Shown here: positions 1 through 7,620 of the stretch, in pieces
How the letters are laid out: every line of letters begins with the position of its first letter
How positions within the stretch are numbered: the first letter of the stretch is position 1
Source: Hydnum rufescens UP504
Lineage: Eukaryota > Basidiomycota > Agaricomycetes > Cantharellales > Hydnaceae
Assembly (NCBI GenBank): GCA_014904985.1
Contig: MU129483.1
Location: forward strand, 1-10,534
Direction of reading: 5' to 3'
Length of the DNA: 10,534 bases
The notes under the pieces: model-generated
Told to the model about the DNA's origin: nothing
Databases searched by the model: none
The model's input: the letters and a program-made list of their open reading frames with translations, nothing else
Translations under genes and position numbers: made by a program

Positions 1-1
1 G

Positions 2-73
2 GAACGTGGTTCGATCGTTCTGGCTGCGGCTGCTGCTACACTTGTATCTGGAGCAGTCAAGTCCAAGTTGTAA
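2..73 (+). CDS. possible C-terminal end of a gene cut by the window start
   Basis: The frame starting at base 2 is open from the window edge to a TAA at 71-73. It encodes an alanine-rich tail (five alanines in a row at codons 8-12) and ends in the tripeptide SKL. A C-terminal SKL is the canonical type 1 peroxisomal targeting signal, so if this frame is real the protein could be peroxisomal. The frame starting at base 1 is also open (to the TGA at 187-189), so the choice rests only on composition and the SKL end. The stretch has several CpG, unlike the DNA after 1100. Only 23 codons are visible, so no family can be named. Confidence 0.2.
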   Translation, partial: ERGSIVLAAAAATLVSGAVKSKL

Positions 74-1099
74 GATGTAATTCATCTGTCACTCATCAGA
101 ATAATGCGGGAGACCCTCTATTGGAATTTACGATGCTTAAGAATTTCCTTTATCTCTTTATACTGAAATACATCTCCCCTCTGGCATGAAGGTCATGGTT
201 CTGACCAACTGAGATTCTTGTTCGGCCAGTACTAGTAGCTACTAGCTAGGTCCCATTCGAACTTGAGAGGATAGATTTGGTATACCCGTCTAGACCAATG
301 TTGATTTAGAGCTCACAATAATTATACAGACGTCCAGTCGCGTCCCCTATGGGCAAGGTAATTAATGGACAGATTGCGGTAATATCAGCCAAAAGTCCTT
401 TGAGTTCAAGAACTCGTGGAGGTTGAAGCCCTTCAGATCCATTCACCCTACTCAACGAGGGTATCCAGCTCTGCCTTCTTGATATGGATTCTTGTTTGTT
501 TTTGATCAAATGTGCACCAGATAAGCATCTTCTTTTCACCTTTTGTCAGAGGTTGGGTGTAGGAGACTCAGGAACTGTAGATGCAGAAGTATGTGGGACA
601 TGTGCTCTTTAGGGTACAAGCGCTCTGTAGTGTGGCCATAGACTTGACCTGAAGTCGGCTTAAGTCGGTTTTAAGTCAAATCACCTCTGATTACAAATCT
701 TTGGATCTGGCTGGCTTGAAGTCTTAGGCAAACCAATGGCATAATCCTTCGAGGAATATCAAGGACCTCCGTCACCGAGTGGTAAATCATGAAAAAAATG
801 AAATGAATAGGTGTTCCCTTTGAGTTCAGGAACTATGATGAAAAGGCAGAAGCCCTGGGGGGTGGGTATGCCGGCCTCCCTGTAGAAGCTTTGTACAGAT
901 GTCCCAATTAGACAGACTATTTCCATCCCAAGTGTATGGCAGGTAAGGTCCCAAATAAATCATCTGGTTTTAGGCAGCCTAATTGGGTATACTGGGTTAT
1001 AGAGGAAGAAACACGGCATTAAAAAAACCACAGATGAGGTTGTAGAGAAATGTTTGAGGCTGTTGAGTTTCATCCCAGGCCCCTGTCCTAATAAATCAC
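74..1099. other. left flank with CpG present; no gene recognised
   Basis: This stretch keeps about 20 CpG by hand count, densest before 430 and thinning towards 1100. A minus-strand frame is open from 539 to 306 (77 codons), but it begins at GTG with no ATG and I do not recognise its product. Short repeats of the type aagtcggytt occur three times at 652-682. A weak inverted pair (cccaattag at 903-911, its complement at 979-987) brackets a small region. No RNA gene or transposon end was recognised. Confidence 0.5.
396..857 (+). repeat. short imperfect direct repeat pair in the left flank
   Basis: About 36 bases at 396-431 recur imperfectly at 817-857. Both copies start with cctttgagttca(a/g)gaact and end with gaagccct, with a slightly different middle. 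On the minus strand both copies can be read in a frame ending in ELKG, so the repeat could come from a duplicated exon or from a dispersed repeat. Only these two copies are visible. Confidence 0.4.
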
Positions 1100-1210
1100 G
1101 TGATCTGTTTGCTAAATATTTGTTGATCCACTGTCTTGATACCCACCCAATGATGGACTTCACACTCAAGGGCCACTGTTCTAACATTCAGACAGGGCAT
1201 CTCCTTTTTT

Positions 1211-1323
1211 CTGAATGTCTGCATGCATTAGAATCCAAGTTGTGGGACATTTGAGTGTCACTTTTGTTGAGTGACACTCAAACATCCCACAACTCAGATT
1301 CTGACTTGCACACAGAGATTCAG
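1211..1323. repeat. small foldback (51/53-bp arms, 9-nt loop)
   Basis: The arm at 1211-1261 is complementary to 1271-1323 with a nine-base loop (ttttgttga). The inner 11 base pairs (ttgagtgtcac against gtgacactcaa) are perfect. Further out there are scattered mismatches. Two of these are CA in one arm opposite TG in the same reading of the other arm (1222-1223 against 1311-1312, and 1248-1249 against 1283-1284), which suggests ancestral CpG sites. No target duplication was found. Confidence 0.8.
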
Positions 1324-1417
1324 AGCTGTATATATACCACAAGACTTTCAACAGAAAATTCCCCCCATGCATATTGCCTATGTGTGGGTGCTTACATTGC
1401 AACCCATATATGGTAGC

Positions 1418-1826
1418 TGTTATGAGTCATACTTGTAACCTCATCACATGACCTCTCCTCCTTGCCACCTGAATGCTCACCATTATCAATCCCCTCATTC
1501 AGCCTTCTTAATAATCCCATTACCAATTTCTCCTTGATCTCCTTGATCCACTAGTATATAAGTAGATACTCTTGTATTCTCAATCCCTAGAAGATCAAGA
1601 ATATATGTCAATAATTGTCCTTCTCCCATCACTCTCCTCATATCCTCATATTAAGTCTCCCTAAGATATCAGTCCCTCTTGCTCTGCTTCTCTTGCATAC
1701 TCATCCTTCATGGCCTTATGTAATCATTGCACCATGAACTCTCTTGTCAACCATCTTAGGGGCTACTCCTTCATATGCAACATTGATTACATAATCTCTT
1801 CCTCATACTATGAATGACCCCTCACA
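1418..1826 (+). mobile_element. LTR-like repeat, copy 1
   Basis: The segment begins TGTTATGAG and ends CTCACA, giving the TG..CA ends typical of long terminal repeats. It has a TATATAAG box at 1555-1562 followed by pyrimidine-rich sequence, a promoter layout common in fungal LTRs. Its last part (about 1711-1826) recurs in the same orientation at 4110-4229: over 71 aligned bases I count about eight differences, nearly all transitions. The first 30 bases also have a recognisable partner at 4090. No reverse transcriptase, integrase, primer-binding site or five-base target duplication was recognised, so solo LTRs or an unrelated dispersed repeat remain possible. Confidence 0.45.
1555..1562 (+). 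promoter_or_regulatory. TATA box inside the LTR-like repeat
   Basis: TATATAAG is followed by a long C/T-rich tract (1565-1710), as expected of a polymerase II core promoter within an LTR. The second LTR-like copy lacks this part. Confidence 0.4.
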
Positions 1827-1913
1827 GTGGCTTATGCAACATTTCTTTTTTACCTATATGGAGGTATTATAAGTTGCCATATATAGAAGCTGATCCAATA
1901 CATTTATGTAATA

Positions 1914-2078
1914 TTACCATATGTAGCTGTTTATGTGAATCTCTATATATGGTTGCTTATATCAGAATTCCTTATGTAATTGATTATATAAGCTTTATAT
2001 ATGGTTGCTTATGCAAGCTTTCTATAAATGGCAGCCTATGTAAGATCTCTATATGACTGCTTGTGTATATATGCATGC
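1914..2078 (+). repeat. degenerate 26-28 bp minisatellite
   Basis: The core tatatatggttgcttatg recurs in diverged forms with gttgc-like centres near 1923, 1951, 2003, 2030 and 2055. Spacings are about 28, 52 (two units), 27 and 25 bases. An extra diverged unit may lie at 1873-1895. The core is nearly the same as the left end of foldback elements A and B (tatggttgcc), so the array may derive from element ends. The plus-strand open frame at 1814-2056 simply follows the repeats and is not treated as a gene. Confidence 0.6.
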
Positions 2079-2255
2079 CACTCCTGGCTTCCAGACCTTC
2101 CTGGTCCAGGTGTCCTCAGAACTTCTGAACCTTAGAGCCTTCAGAGCCTTCAGAGATACACCCAATCTTTTGGAGGAAATGATTTCTCCTGATGCAGCTC
2201 AACTACATCAAGTTTAATTCTGGGAAATATGGGGCTCTTCTGAGGTCTAAAGGTG

Positions 2256-3082
2256 AATGTACTACTGATACTGCTTGTGTGAATAGGACAGGCATGCAAT
2301 CACAAAGATTCAACTATGTCTTTTGGCTGACCTAGCCCTCACAATTTACAACCCCCAAGGCCTAGAGCTACTCCCCACTGAGAAGCTGGATGCCTTTGTG
2401 CAATGAGTTGAAGTGCCTAAGGAATATGCTCACAGTATTGTAAAAGCCAAGTGGCTTGGAAACAATGTTGCTCACAATGCTGACTTTTGAGCAGGAGCTA
2501 AGGCTCTTTTCTTTTTGTGTTACAAGAAAGAGTGTGGTTCCAATGCCACATAGATGGTATGATTATGTGGGACCCCCCATCCCTGACAATAATAGCCACC
2601 TCCTGTATATAGTACCCTTCAAATCACTCACCCTCTAAAGCATTGATACATGCTGCAGTGTTGATTGATTCAACAATTGATATGAGATGCTTTAGAGGGT
2701 GAGTGATCTGAAGGGTACTACTATATACAGGTGGTCCTATACTCTATTATTGTCAGGGATGGGGGGCCCCACATAATCATACCATCTGTGTGGCATTGGA
2801 ACCACACTCTTTCTTGTAACACAAAAAGAAAAGAGCCTTAGCTTCTGCTCAAAAGTCAGCATTGTGAGCAACATTGTTTCCAAGCCACTTGACTTTCACA
2901 ATACTGTGAGCATATTCCTTAGGCACTTCAACTCATTGCACAAAGGCATCCAGCTTCTCAGCAGGGAGTAGCACTAGGCTTTGGGGTTATAAACTGTGAG
3001 GGCTAGGTCAGCCAAAAGACATAGTTGAACCTTTGTGATTGCATGCCTGTCCTATTCACACAAGCAGTATCAGTAGTACATT
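2256..3082. repeat. long foldback palindrome P1 (arms about 390 bp, 43-nt loop)
   Basis: The left arm 2256-2643 is the reverse complement of the right arm 2687-3082, with small indels and scattered substitutions. For example, a two-base insertion and several transitions lie near 2720-2740. The loop 2644-2686 contains its own 6-bp hairpin (tgttga at 2659-2664 against tcaaca at 2670-2675). The arms hold only short frames, such as 2456-2638, which read through to the arm end and look like chance. The two ends do not share a clear target duplication. The ends differ from those of elements A, B and C, so this is a separate family or an inverted duplication. Confidence 0.85.
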
Positions 3083-3168
3083 TAGGATTAGAGAATTGAC
3101 ACAGCTCACCCTGCTTGCAACCATGGCTGTGAGCTCCAAGTTCTACTTTTGGGAATCAATCACATATA

Positions 3169-3780
3169 TGGTTGCCTAAGTTAGATTCAGGTCAGGTTTT
3201 GCCTCATTTGGGCAAAACCTGAACTTAACCATAACCTGAATTTCCTCAATTGGCAAAACCTGAACCTAACCTGAATAAAACCTATCTTAGGTTAGGTTCA
3301 GGTTTAACCAAGGTTCAAACCTGAAATCATGAGCCCCTTCAGACATGAGAAATATCTGAGCTGAACACTGATTTTAACCATAATCCAGAATGAGTCATCA
3401 ATTCTGGCAAGTTCCAGAATTATATAAGCAGGTTCCTTAGTGGAGAAATATGTTACTTTGAAGTGAAGTGAAAGTCAATATAAACTTTTTTTTTGCAGAG
3501 GTTTTATGTTTAACTTCACTTCACTTCAAAGTAACATATTTCTCCACTAAGGAACCTGCTTATATAATTCTGGAACTTGCCAGAATTGATGACTCATTCT
3601 GGATTATGGTTAAAATCAGTGTTCAGCTCAGATATTTCTCATGTCTGAAGGGGCTCATGATTTCAGGTTTGAACCTTGGTTAAACCTGAACCTAACCTGA
3701 ACCTCACCCATGAGGGCAAAACCTGAACCTGACTGGTTAGGTTCAGGTTTCCATGGTTTGTAACCTAACTTAAGCAACCA
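3169..3780. mobile_element. foldback element A, family with AACCTGAA subterminal repeats
   Basis: The ends are TGGTTGCCTAAGTTAG on the left and its near-complement CTAACTTAAGCAACCA on the right. The left arm runs 3169-3472 and the right arm 3515-3780, around a 42-nt loop that contains a run of nine T. The outer 150 bases of each arm carry many AACCTGAA/TTCAGGTT units in both orientations, of the kind DNA transposases bind in subterminal regions. Inner arm sequence matches element B closely. Compared with B, one side of the centre has been lost and about 12 bases (near 3368-3379) inserted. TA precedes the left end, but the right end is followed by AC, so a TA duplication is not supported here. 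No transposase is encoded. Confidence 0.8.
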
Positions 3781-4126
3781 ACCCAACCCAACCCAGACTC
3801 CTGATGCAGCTCTCTCCCTCATCCATGCAGTATATGGAAAAGACCTGAGTGATCTTGGTCCAGTCAAGGGAGAGGTTAGATCTGATCTTGGGTCTGGAAC
3901 TTCTGCTGCCCCTGTGTCTAAGAGCAAGAGGAAGACTCTGAATGGTTGGCCTCCTTCTTTCACATATTATCCCTGGCACTAACATGGTCTAGATGTTGGC
4001 AAAACCAGCAGCTCTGATAGACCCCCTAAGAAATGCAAGGTGAAAAGAAAAGGGTCAAGTGGTGGGTTTCTGAACAAAACCTGTGAGAAGTTGAGTCATG
4101 TACTTGTCCCTTGTGACCTCATGTAA
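3764..4126 (+). pseudogene. remnant of a basic protein with a nuclear-localisation-like motif
   Basis: One frame is open from 3764 to a TAA at 3980-3982 and continues in the same frame to a TAA at 4124-4126, so a single nonsense codon splits it. The first part has a protein-like composition (ordinary mixed residues, then a Ser/Lys/Arg-rich stretch). After the stop it contains PPKKCKVKRKG, a basic cluster like classical nuclear localisation signals. There is no good start codon: the 5' end runs out of foldback element A and the last 37 bases overlap the LTR-like repeat at 4090. A similar PDAA.LH pattern is found by translating 2188-2205, which may be a diverged copy. I do not recognise the family. 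Confidence 0.3.
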
Positions 4127-4229
4127 TCCTCATGCCATGTGCTCTCTTGTCAATCATCTTAGGGGTTACTCCTTCATGTGTGACATTGATTATATAATCA
4201 CTTCCTCATATTACAACCAACCCCTAACA
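4090..4229 (+). mobile_element. LTR-like repeat, copy 2 (internally deleted)
   Basis: Bases 4090-4229 match the start and the end of the repeat at 1418-1826 but lack about 270 bases of its middle, including the TATA box. The end CCCCTAACA retains the expected inverted partner of the TGTTA start of copy 1. Both copies lie on the plus strand, so they could bound an old retroelement of about 2.8 kb whose interior has been replaced by foldbacks, or be two independent solo repeats. Differences from copy 1 are mostly transitions, including CA at 1778-1779 against TG at 4181-4182. Confidence 0.45.
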
Positions 4230-4320
4230 GGGACAAGGGTTGTATCACTTGAGGGGAGGAGAAGAATTTTGAAGAGGGTTGGCTGGGATAGATTAGTATG
4301 GCCAGATCTTGCTGAAATAG

Positions 4321-4503
4321 GGATACATACATGATTCCTTGGTAGCAGTGTGTGTATTCTCAACTGTGGTCAGGGCTGTCATGACATCTGGAGAGACTGT
4401 TGTCAAATTTGAGGGGGATGAGTACATGTATCATGGGGGAGGAATATACACACACTGGCTCATGTCTCAATGGGGATGGACATGTTGGACCAGGAGTTAT
4501 TGA
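4321..4503 (+). pseudogene. decayed coding segment upstream of the capping-enzyme-like frame
   Basis: A 60-codon frame is open between a TAG at 4318-4320 and a TGA at 4501-4503. A different frame is open across 4437-4550 and has an equally protein-like composition. The following 203-codon frame uses the third phase. This switching between frames over 200 bases is what a once-continuous gene looks like after small indels. I cannot assign a family to this part. It may be the 5' end of the same gene as the next entry or a separate one. Confidence 0.3.
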
Positions 4504-5289
4504 AGAGAAGAGCCCACTTTTGCTGTTTGGTGAGGATGGGTGATGTCATGGTGAAAGAGTGGATGTGTAACAGATGCATGACAAGTTTATTTGCACTCTT
4601 GAGGTCTACAATTTCTGGTGTCTTCCTTGCTGCACTTTCTATTCTGGGATCTGTGTGTACTGGGCTTGAGGATCTGGCAGTGATGGATGATGTGCCTGTG
4701 GATGGTAGAAAACTTGGGGAAGCAATGAATCATAAAATGGTCAAAGATCATCTTCCAAAGATGGATGATATACTTTCATTATATCAGGACTGTACACTTA
4801 AGCACGGGAAAGCATCTACAGAACTAGAAGTTAGGTTCAGATCTGTGAGAAAGGTAGAATATGATAGGGTCAGGAAACTCATTTTGGAAGAATATCCCAG
4901 GCACACAGTTAACTCTTTCAGGGAGTCCAAAGCTTCTGAACCAGGTAACAAGGATTATTACCATAGATTAAGAGAATTTGAATCTGTATCACTGATGGAA
5001 TCAAAAACAAAGATATACAAAAAGGTACTATATGACAAGTGGATATCTGTAGTTCTATCTCTGGAAAAAGAAATACATTGAGAATGTTGTAAAGGGACTG
5101 AAGCAGGTCAAGAGTGATGTAAACACTGGGATTCCAAAGGCTCTGGGGCTGGGAAAAGAAAAAGGGATGTCAAGAATGAAGACTCTCAGGTGGTTTCTTG
5201 GCTATGCTGGAGCTGGGACAAGAACAGAGTACACTCAAGAAGCAGAATGTGCAGATGTGTTCTTTGAATGTCACTTGAAGTCCTGGTAG
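4470..5289 (+). pseudogene. frameshifted RNA-triphosphatase-like (viral mRNA-capping-enzyme-like) fragment
   Basis: A 203-codon frame starts at ATG 4470 and ends at TGA 5079-5081. Residues 118-123 read ELEVRF. An ExExR/K strand of this kind is the metal-binding signature of triphosphate tunnel metalloenzymes, including the RNA 5'-triphosphatase domain of capping enzymes in large DNA viruses. A lysine-rich strand (179-185) and a later LSLEKE strand (196-201) follow in the expected order; the family uses such basic residues for phosphate binding and a second glutamate pair for metal. Just after this motif the frame stops, but the +1 frame is open from 5053 to the TAG at 5287-5289 with similar composition, so a one-base indel near 5075 probably broke the gene. 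Residues 1-90 are less convincing as part of the domain. No guanylyltransferase motif is visible. The domain call rests on motifs read by eye; a chance match is possible. Confidence 0.45.
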
Positions 5290-5531
5290 GACCCTCTGTT
5301 GTTATGGGCAGAGTGCAGAGTTTTTTTTCTGACAATTGGGTTGCTGTAGCAATGTGGTGTCCCTGGATATAGAGTGGGTGCCAATGGTTTGGGTGGTATA
5401 TTATTGTGATTGTCTGGATGTCTGATCACAGTGGATACATGTTAGAGCAATAAGCAGGTGGCAGTGATTCAGCTGGGTAGTTCTACAGTGGCATTGGTGT
5501 ACCAAGTGGGGGAGGATAAGATATGTGACTA
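5290..5531 (+). other. spacer with short coding-like fragments
   Basis: Several short plus-strand frames here have an ordinary protein composition but are cut by stops (for example TGA near 5409 and TAG near 5444 in one frame, which then stays open through 5458-5531 into element B). This may be the decayed 3' end of the upstream gene. Nothing can be named. Confidence 0.25.
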
Positions 5532-6148
5532 TGGTTGCCAAAGTCAGGTTCAGGTCAGGTTTTTCCCCATTCAGGCAAAACCTGAACCTAACCTGAAGAA
5601 AACCTATGCTAGGTCAGGCTCAGGTTTAACCCAGGTTCAAACCTGAAATCATGAGCCCCTTCAGACATGAGAAATATCTGAGCTAAACAACATAATCCAG
5701 AATGAGTCATCAATTCTGGCAACTTCCAGAACTATGTAAGCAGGTTCCTTGGTGGTGAAATATGTTACTTTGAAGTGGAGTTAAACATAAAACCTCATGC
5801 AAAGTTTATATTGACTACATATACTCTGTGTAATCAATATAAACTTTGCATGAGGTTTTATGTTTAACTCCACTTCAAAGTAACATATTTCTCCACCAAG
5901 GAACCTGCTTACATAGTTCTGGAAGTTGCCAGAATTGATGACTCATTCTGGATTATGTTGTTCAGCTCAGATATTTCTCATGTCTGAAGGGGCTCATGAT
6001 TTCAGGTTTGAACCTGGGTTAAACCTGAACCTAACCTGAACCTGAAAACATAGGGGCCCAAAACCTGAACTTAACCTGAACCTGACCTGTGGTCAGGTTC
6101 AGGTTTGAACTCAGGTTTTTGGGGTTTGTAACCTAACTTCAACATCCA
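5532..6148. mobile_element. foldback element B, relative of A with a more complete centre
   Basis: The left arm 5532-5814 pairs with the right arm 5834-6148 around a 19-nt loop (5815-5833). The outer parts carry repeated AACCTGAACC and TTCAGGTT units; the inner parts are nearly identical to element A over more than 150 bases per arm. The left end TGGTTGCC is preceded by TA (5530-5531), and the right end, whose last bases are CCA, is followed by TA (6149-6150). This would suit a TA target duplication as made by Tc1/mariner-type transposases, although two bases are weak evidence. B keeps both copies of the inner cataaaacctc..tatattga segment, of which A keeps only one. It has no coding capacity, so it would be non-autonomous. 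Confidence 0.85.
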
Positions 6149-6396
6149 TATGTATAACCTATTGGTCATTTTGAGAGTGATGTACAATACATTTAGAGCT
6201 CCCCAAGTGCCAAATCCCTTTTCAAAGCTTTAAATCTTTCCACCCTAATTGCTGCTCCTGAAACTCTCAAACCAGCTATTTGAGCAGGATTTTACAAAGA
6301 TCTAAGGATTGTGAAGGATGCCCAGATACTTATTGTCCAATTGTTACCCTAACCATCACCAGAATTCAGCAGAAATAATCTAGAATGCTCATAAAT

Positions 6397-6993
6397 TCAA
6401 ATTTGGGAAATAGCTCTTAGTCTAAGATATTGTAGCATGCTTTCAGATATTGCCACCAGAAGCCTGTGACATAGTTCAGAAACCAGTTCATGGCCCCCTG
6501 TGATGTGTGACAACCCCAGTTTCTCAAGGTGGTCTTTATTGGCAATGAACCATTCTCTGAGTGCTTCTTTTCCTTTGCTAACAACATTGGCCTTTTCTTT
6601 CCAATAAAGAGCTGAAAGCTCATGTGAGCTGAGTCCTGGAAAGCACTCACATTATTGACTGGAATGCAGTAAGGGGGAGAGTCACCTCTCACCATGGCCA
6701 GGGTTTTTGGCACCATAGAGGTGCTGCCAAACACACCACTTGTTGTTCTGGTGGGAGTGGTGTACTTGGAAAACATATTGGAGGACATCTTCTGTCTTGA
6801 TCCTGAGTTCACTGGCAACTTTGGTCCACTCCATCTGAGACTTCAGGAACTCTTTGTCCTTCTTTGTAATGACCCACCTACAAGCAGGCAGATTGGCCTC
6901 CCCTTCTTTTCCCTTACCCTTCTGGACAGCTGCTTGGCTTGCATGCCACTTGTGGTAGGCCCAGTATAGAAGGAGGGTTGGGAGCTCCAATGA
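6397..6993 (-). CDS. spliced gene fragment, function unknown (two visible exons)
   Basis: On the minus strand, exon 6993-6693 is open and ends at a GTGAGA donor. Unspliced, it stops four codons later. Removing 6692-6636 joins the phase-1 split codon to a second exon, 6635-6397, open for 79 codons to a TGA. The 57-nt intron ends TTTCCAG and has candidate branch sequences, a typical fungal size. The 5' end is an acceptor-like tract (ttatttgacag, ending at 6994) preceded by an in-frame stop, so at least one upstream exon is missing from this entry. The protein is rich in Lys, Trp and His, with a central stretch of charged helix-like sequence, and has no membrane segment or motif I recognise. A minus-strand TATA box lies at 7582-7589. 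Both visible exons are intact despite the CpG loss. Confidence 0.5.
6636..6692 (-). other. 57-nt spliceosomal intron
   Basis: It begins GTGAGA and ends TTTCCAG on the minus strand. Its length is a multiple of three, but it contains an in-frame TGA, so retention would truncate the protein. Removal restores a continuous frame across two exons that are otherwise in different phases, which is the main support for it. Confidence 0.6.
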
Positions 6994-6994
6994 C

Positions 6995-7581
6995 TGTCAA
7001 ATAAAAATCTGGTTCAGCCAGTGTGTGGATGGGAGATTGTATTTCTGTTGTTATTTGTTGGGTTGGTTCAAGTCAATGGTTGATCACTCTCTGGCAAGAT
7101 GTGTATGGTGTTCAGTGGGGAATAGGAATGTGATATGGACCAGCTGTAGTCAATGATATATTGTGGGATGCTTATAGAAAGGCTTATATGTGTTGTGTTG
7201 ATTCATTTACTGATATTTGGGTGTCCTTGTTTATGTCCTCCTGGTCAAAATCCAGATATCTGTGGATTCTAGACTGGTCAATGCTTAGTTAGTCTTGTTA
7301 GTATGATTCTTTTCTTTCTTCAGAACCTGACTCATATTTCATTATGCTTACTTTTCCTTGGATGTCCAGCAACTCTAACCTTAGGTCCTGCAACTATCCT
7401 TGGCTTTAGTGATTTGTGTAGAGGGCCTCCAGTGGCTTTGTCTCAACAACCTTGATGATGACTTAGCTCCAGATGGCTTTTAGATAGACTATTCTTTAGA
7501 GGCAAGCAGAAAAGTTGACAGTGGTTGACAGTGGTTGATTTCCAGAGTGAGGAAATGGGGGGATGCAAGAAAATCTGCTAG
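6995..7581 (-). other. probable upstream part of the spliced gene; exons unresolved
   Basis: A minus-strand segment at 7442-7332 (36 codons) has a basic, protein-like composition (Gly, Lys, Pro, Arg, Val) and contains a GTAAGC donor-like site at 7351-7346. Its phase does not join directly to the exon that starts at 6993, so another exon or an indel would be needed. Another frame is open across 7481-7383. A 10-bp unit (gttgacagtg) is repeated 2.5 times at 7514-7538. No ATG in a convincing context was found between the TATA box and 7332. Confidence 0.25.
7514..7538 (+). repeat. 10-bp microrepeat, 2.5 copies
   Basis: gttgacagtg is repeated exactly twice and followed by gttga. It lies just downstream, in the minus-strand sense, of the TATA box at 7582-7589, in what would be the 5' untranslated region. 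Confidence 0.7.
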
Positions 7582-7589
7582 CTTATATA
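7582..7589 (-). promoter_or_regulatory. minus-strand TATA box
   Basis: TATATAAG on the minus strand, followed downstream by a C-rich tract. It lies between the TGATGTCA array (upstream) and the spliced minus-strand gene (downstream), the order expected of a promoter. It may equally be chance. Confidence 0.35.
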
Positions 7590-7620
7590 CCTTTCTGATG
7601 GTGGCTGTGCATGGAGCAAG

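Noticed and set aside
960..1254. Overlapping frames on both strands at the left edge of the depleted block
   Set aside because: Both are short, neither has a recognisable motif, and the plus-strand one runs into the small foldback.
1814..2056. 80-codon plus-strand frame as a gene
   Set aside because: It follows the minisatellite, its Cys/Ile/Tyr-rich product mirrors the repeat unit, and unit lengths that are not multiples of three would break any repeat protein.
3655..3985. Minus-strand frames of 102 and 71 codons
   Set aside because: They run from ordinary sequence into the right arm of foldback A and are antisense to the plus-strand basic-protein remnant, which has the more protein-like composition.
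1418..4229. Complete LTR retrotransposon
   Set aside because: No reverse transcriptase, integrase, protease, primer-binding site or matching five-base duplication was seen between or around the two repeat copies.
3400..5720. TGAGTCATCA in elements A and B as functional AP-1/Gcn4 sites
   Set aside because: The motif is simply part of the conserved arm sequence and has no promoter next to it.
3181..6120. Runs of AACCTGAACCTAACCTGAACC as telomere-like repeats
   Set aside because: They occur in both orientations inside the paired arms of elements A and B, with irregular units, and end at the element termini. They are subterminal repeats, not a chromosome end.
6417..6818. 133-codon minus-strand frame as a separate gene
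   Set aside because: It runs through the proposed intron in another phase and overlaps both exons of the better-supported spliced model.
6694..6969. 91-codon plus-strand frame
   Set aside because: It is antisense to exon 6693-6993 of the spliced gene and shows no independent support.
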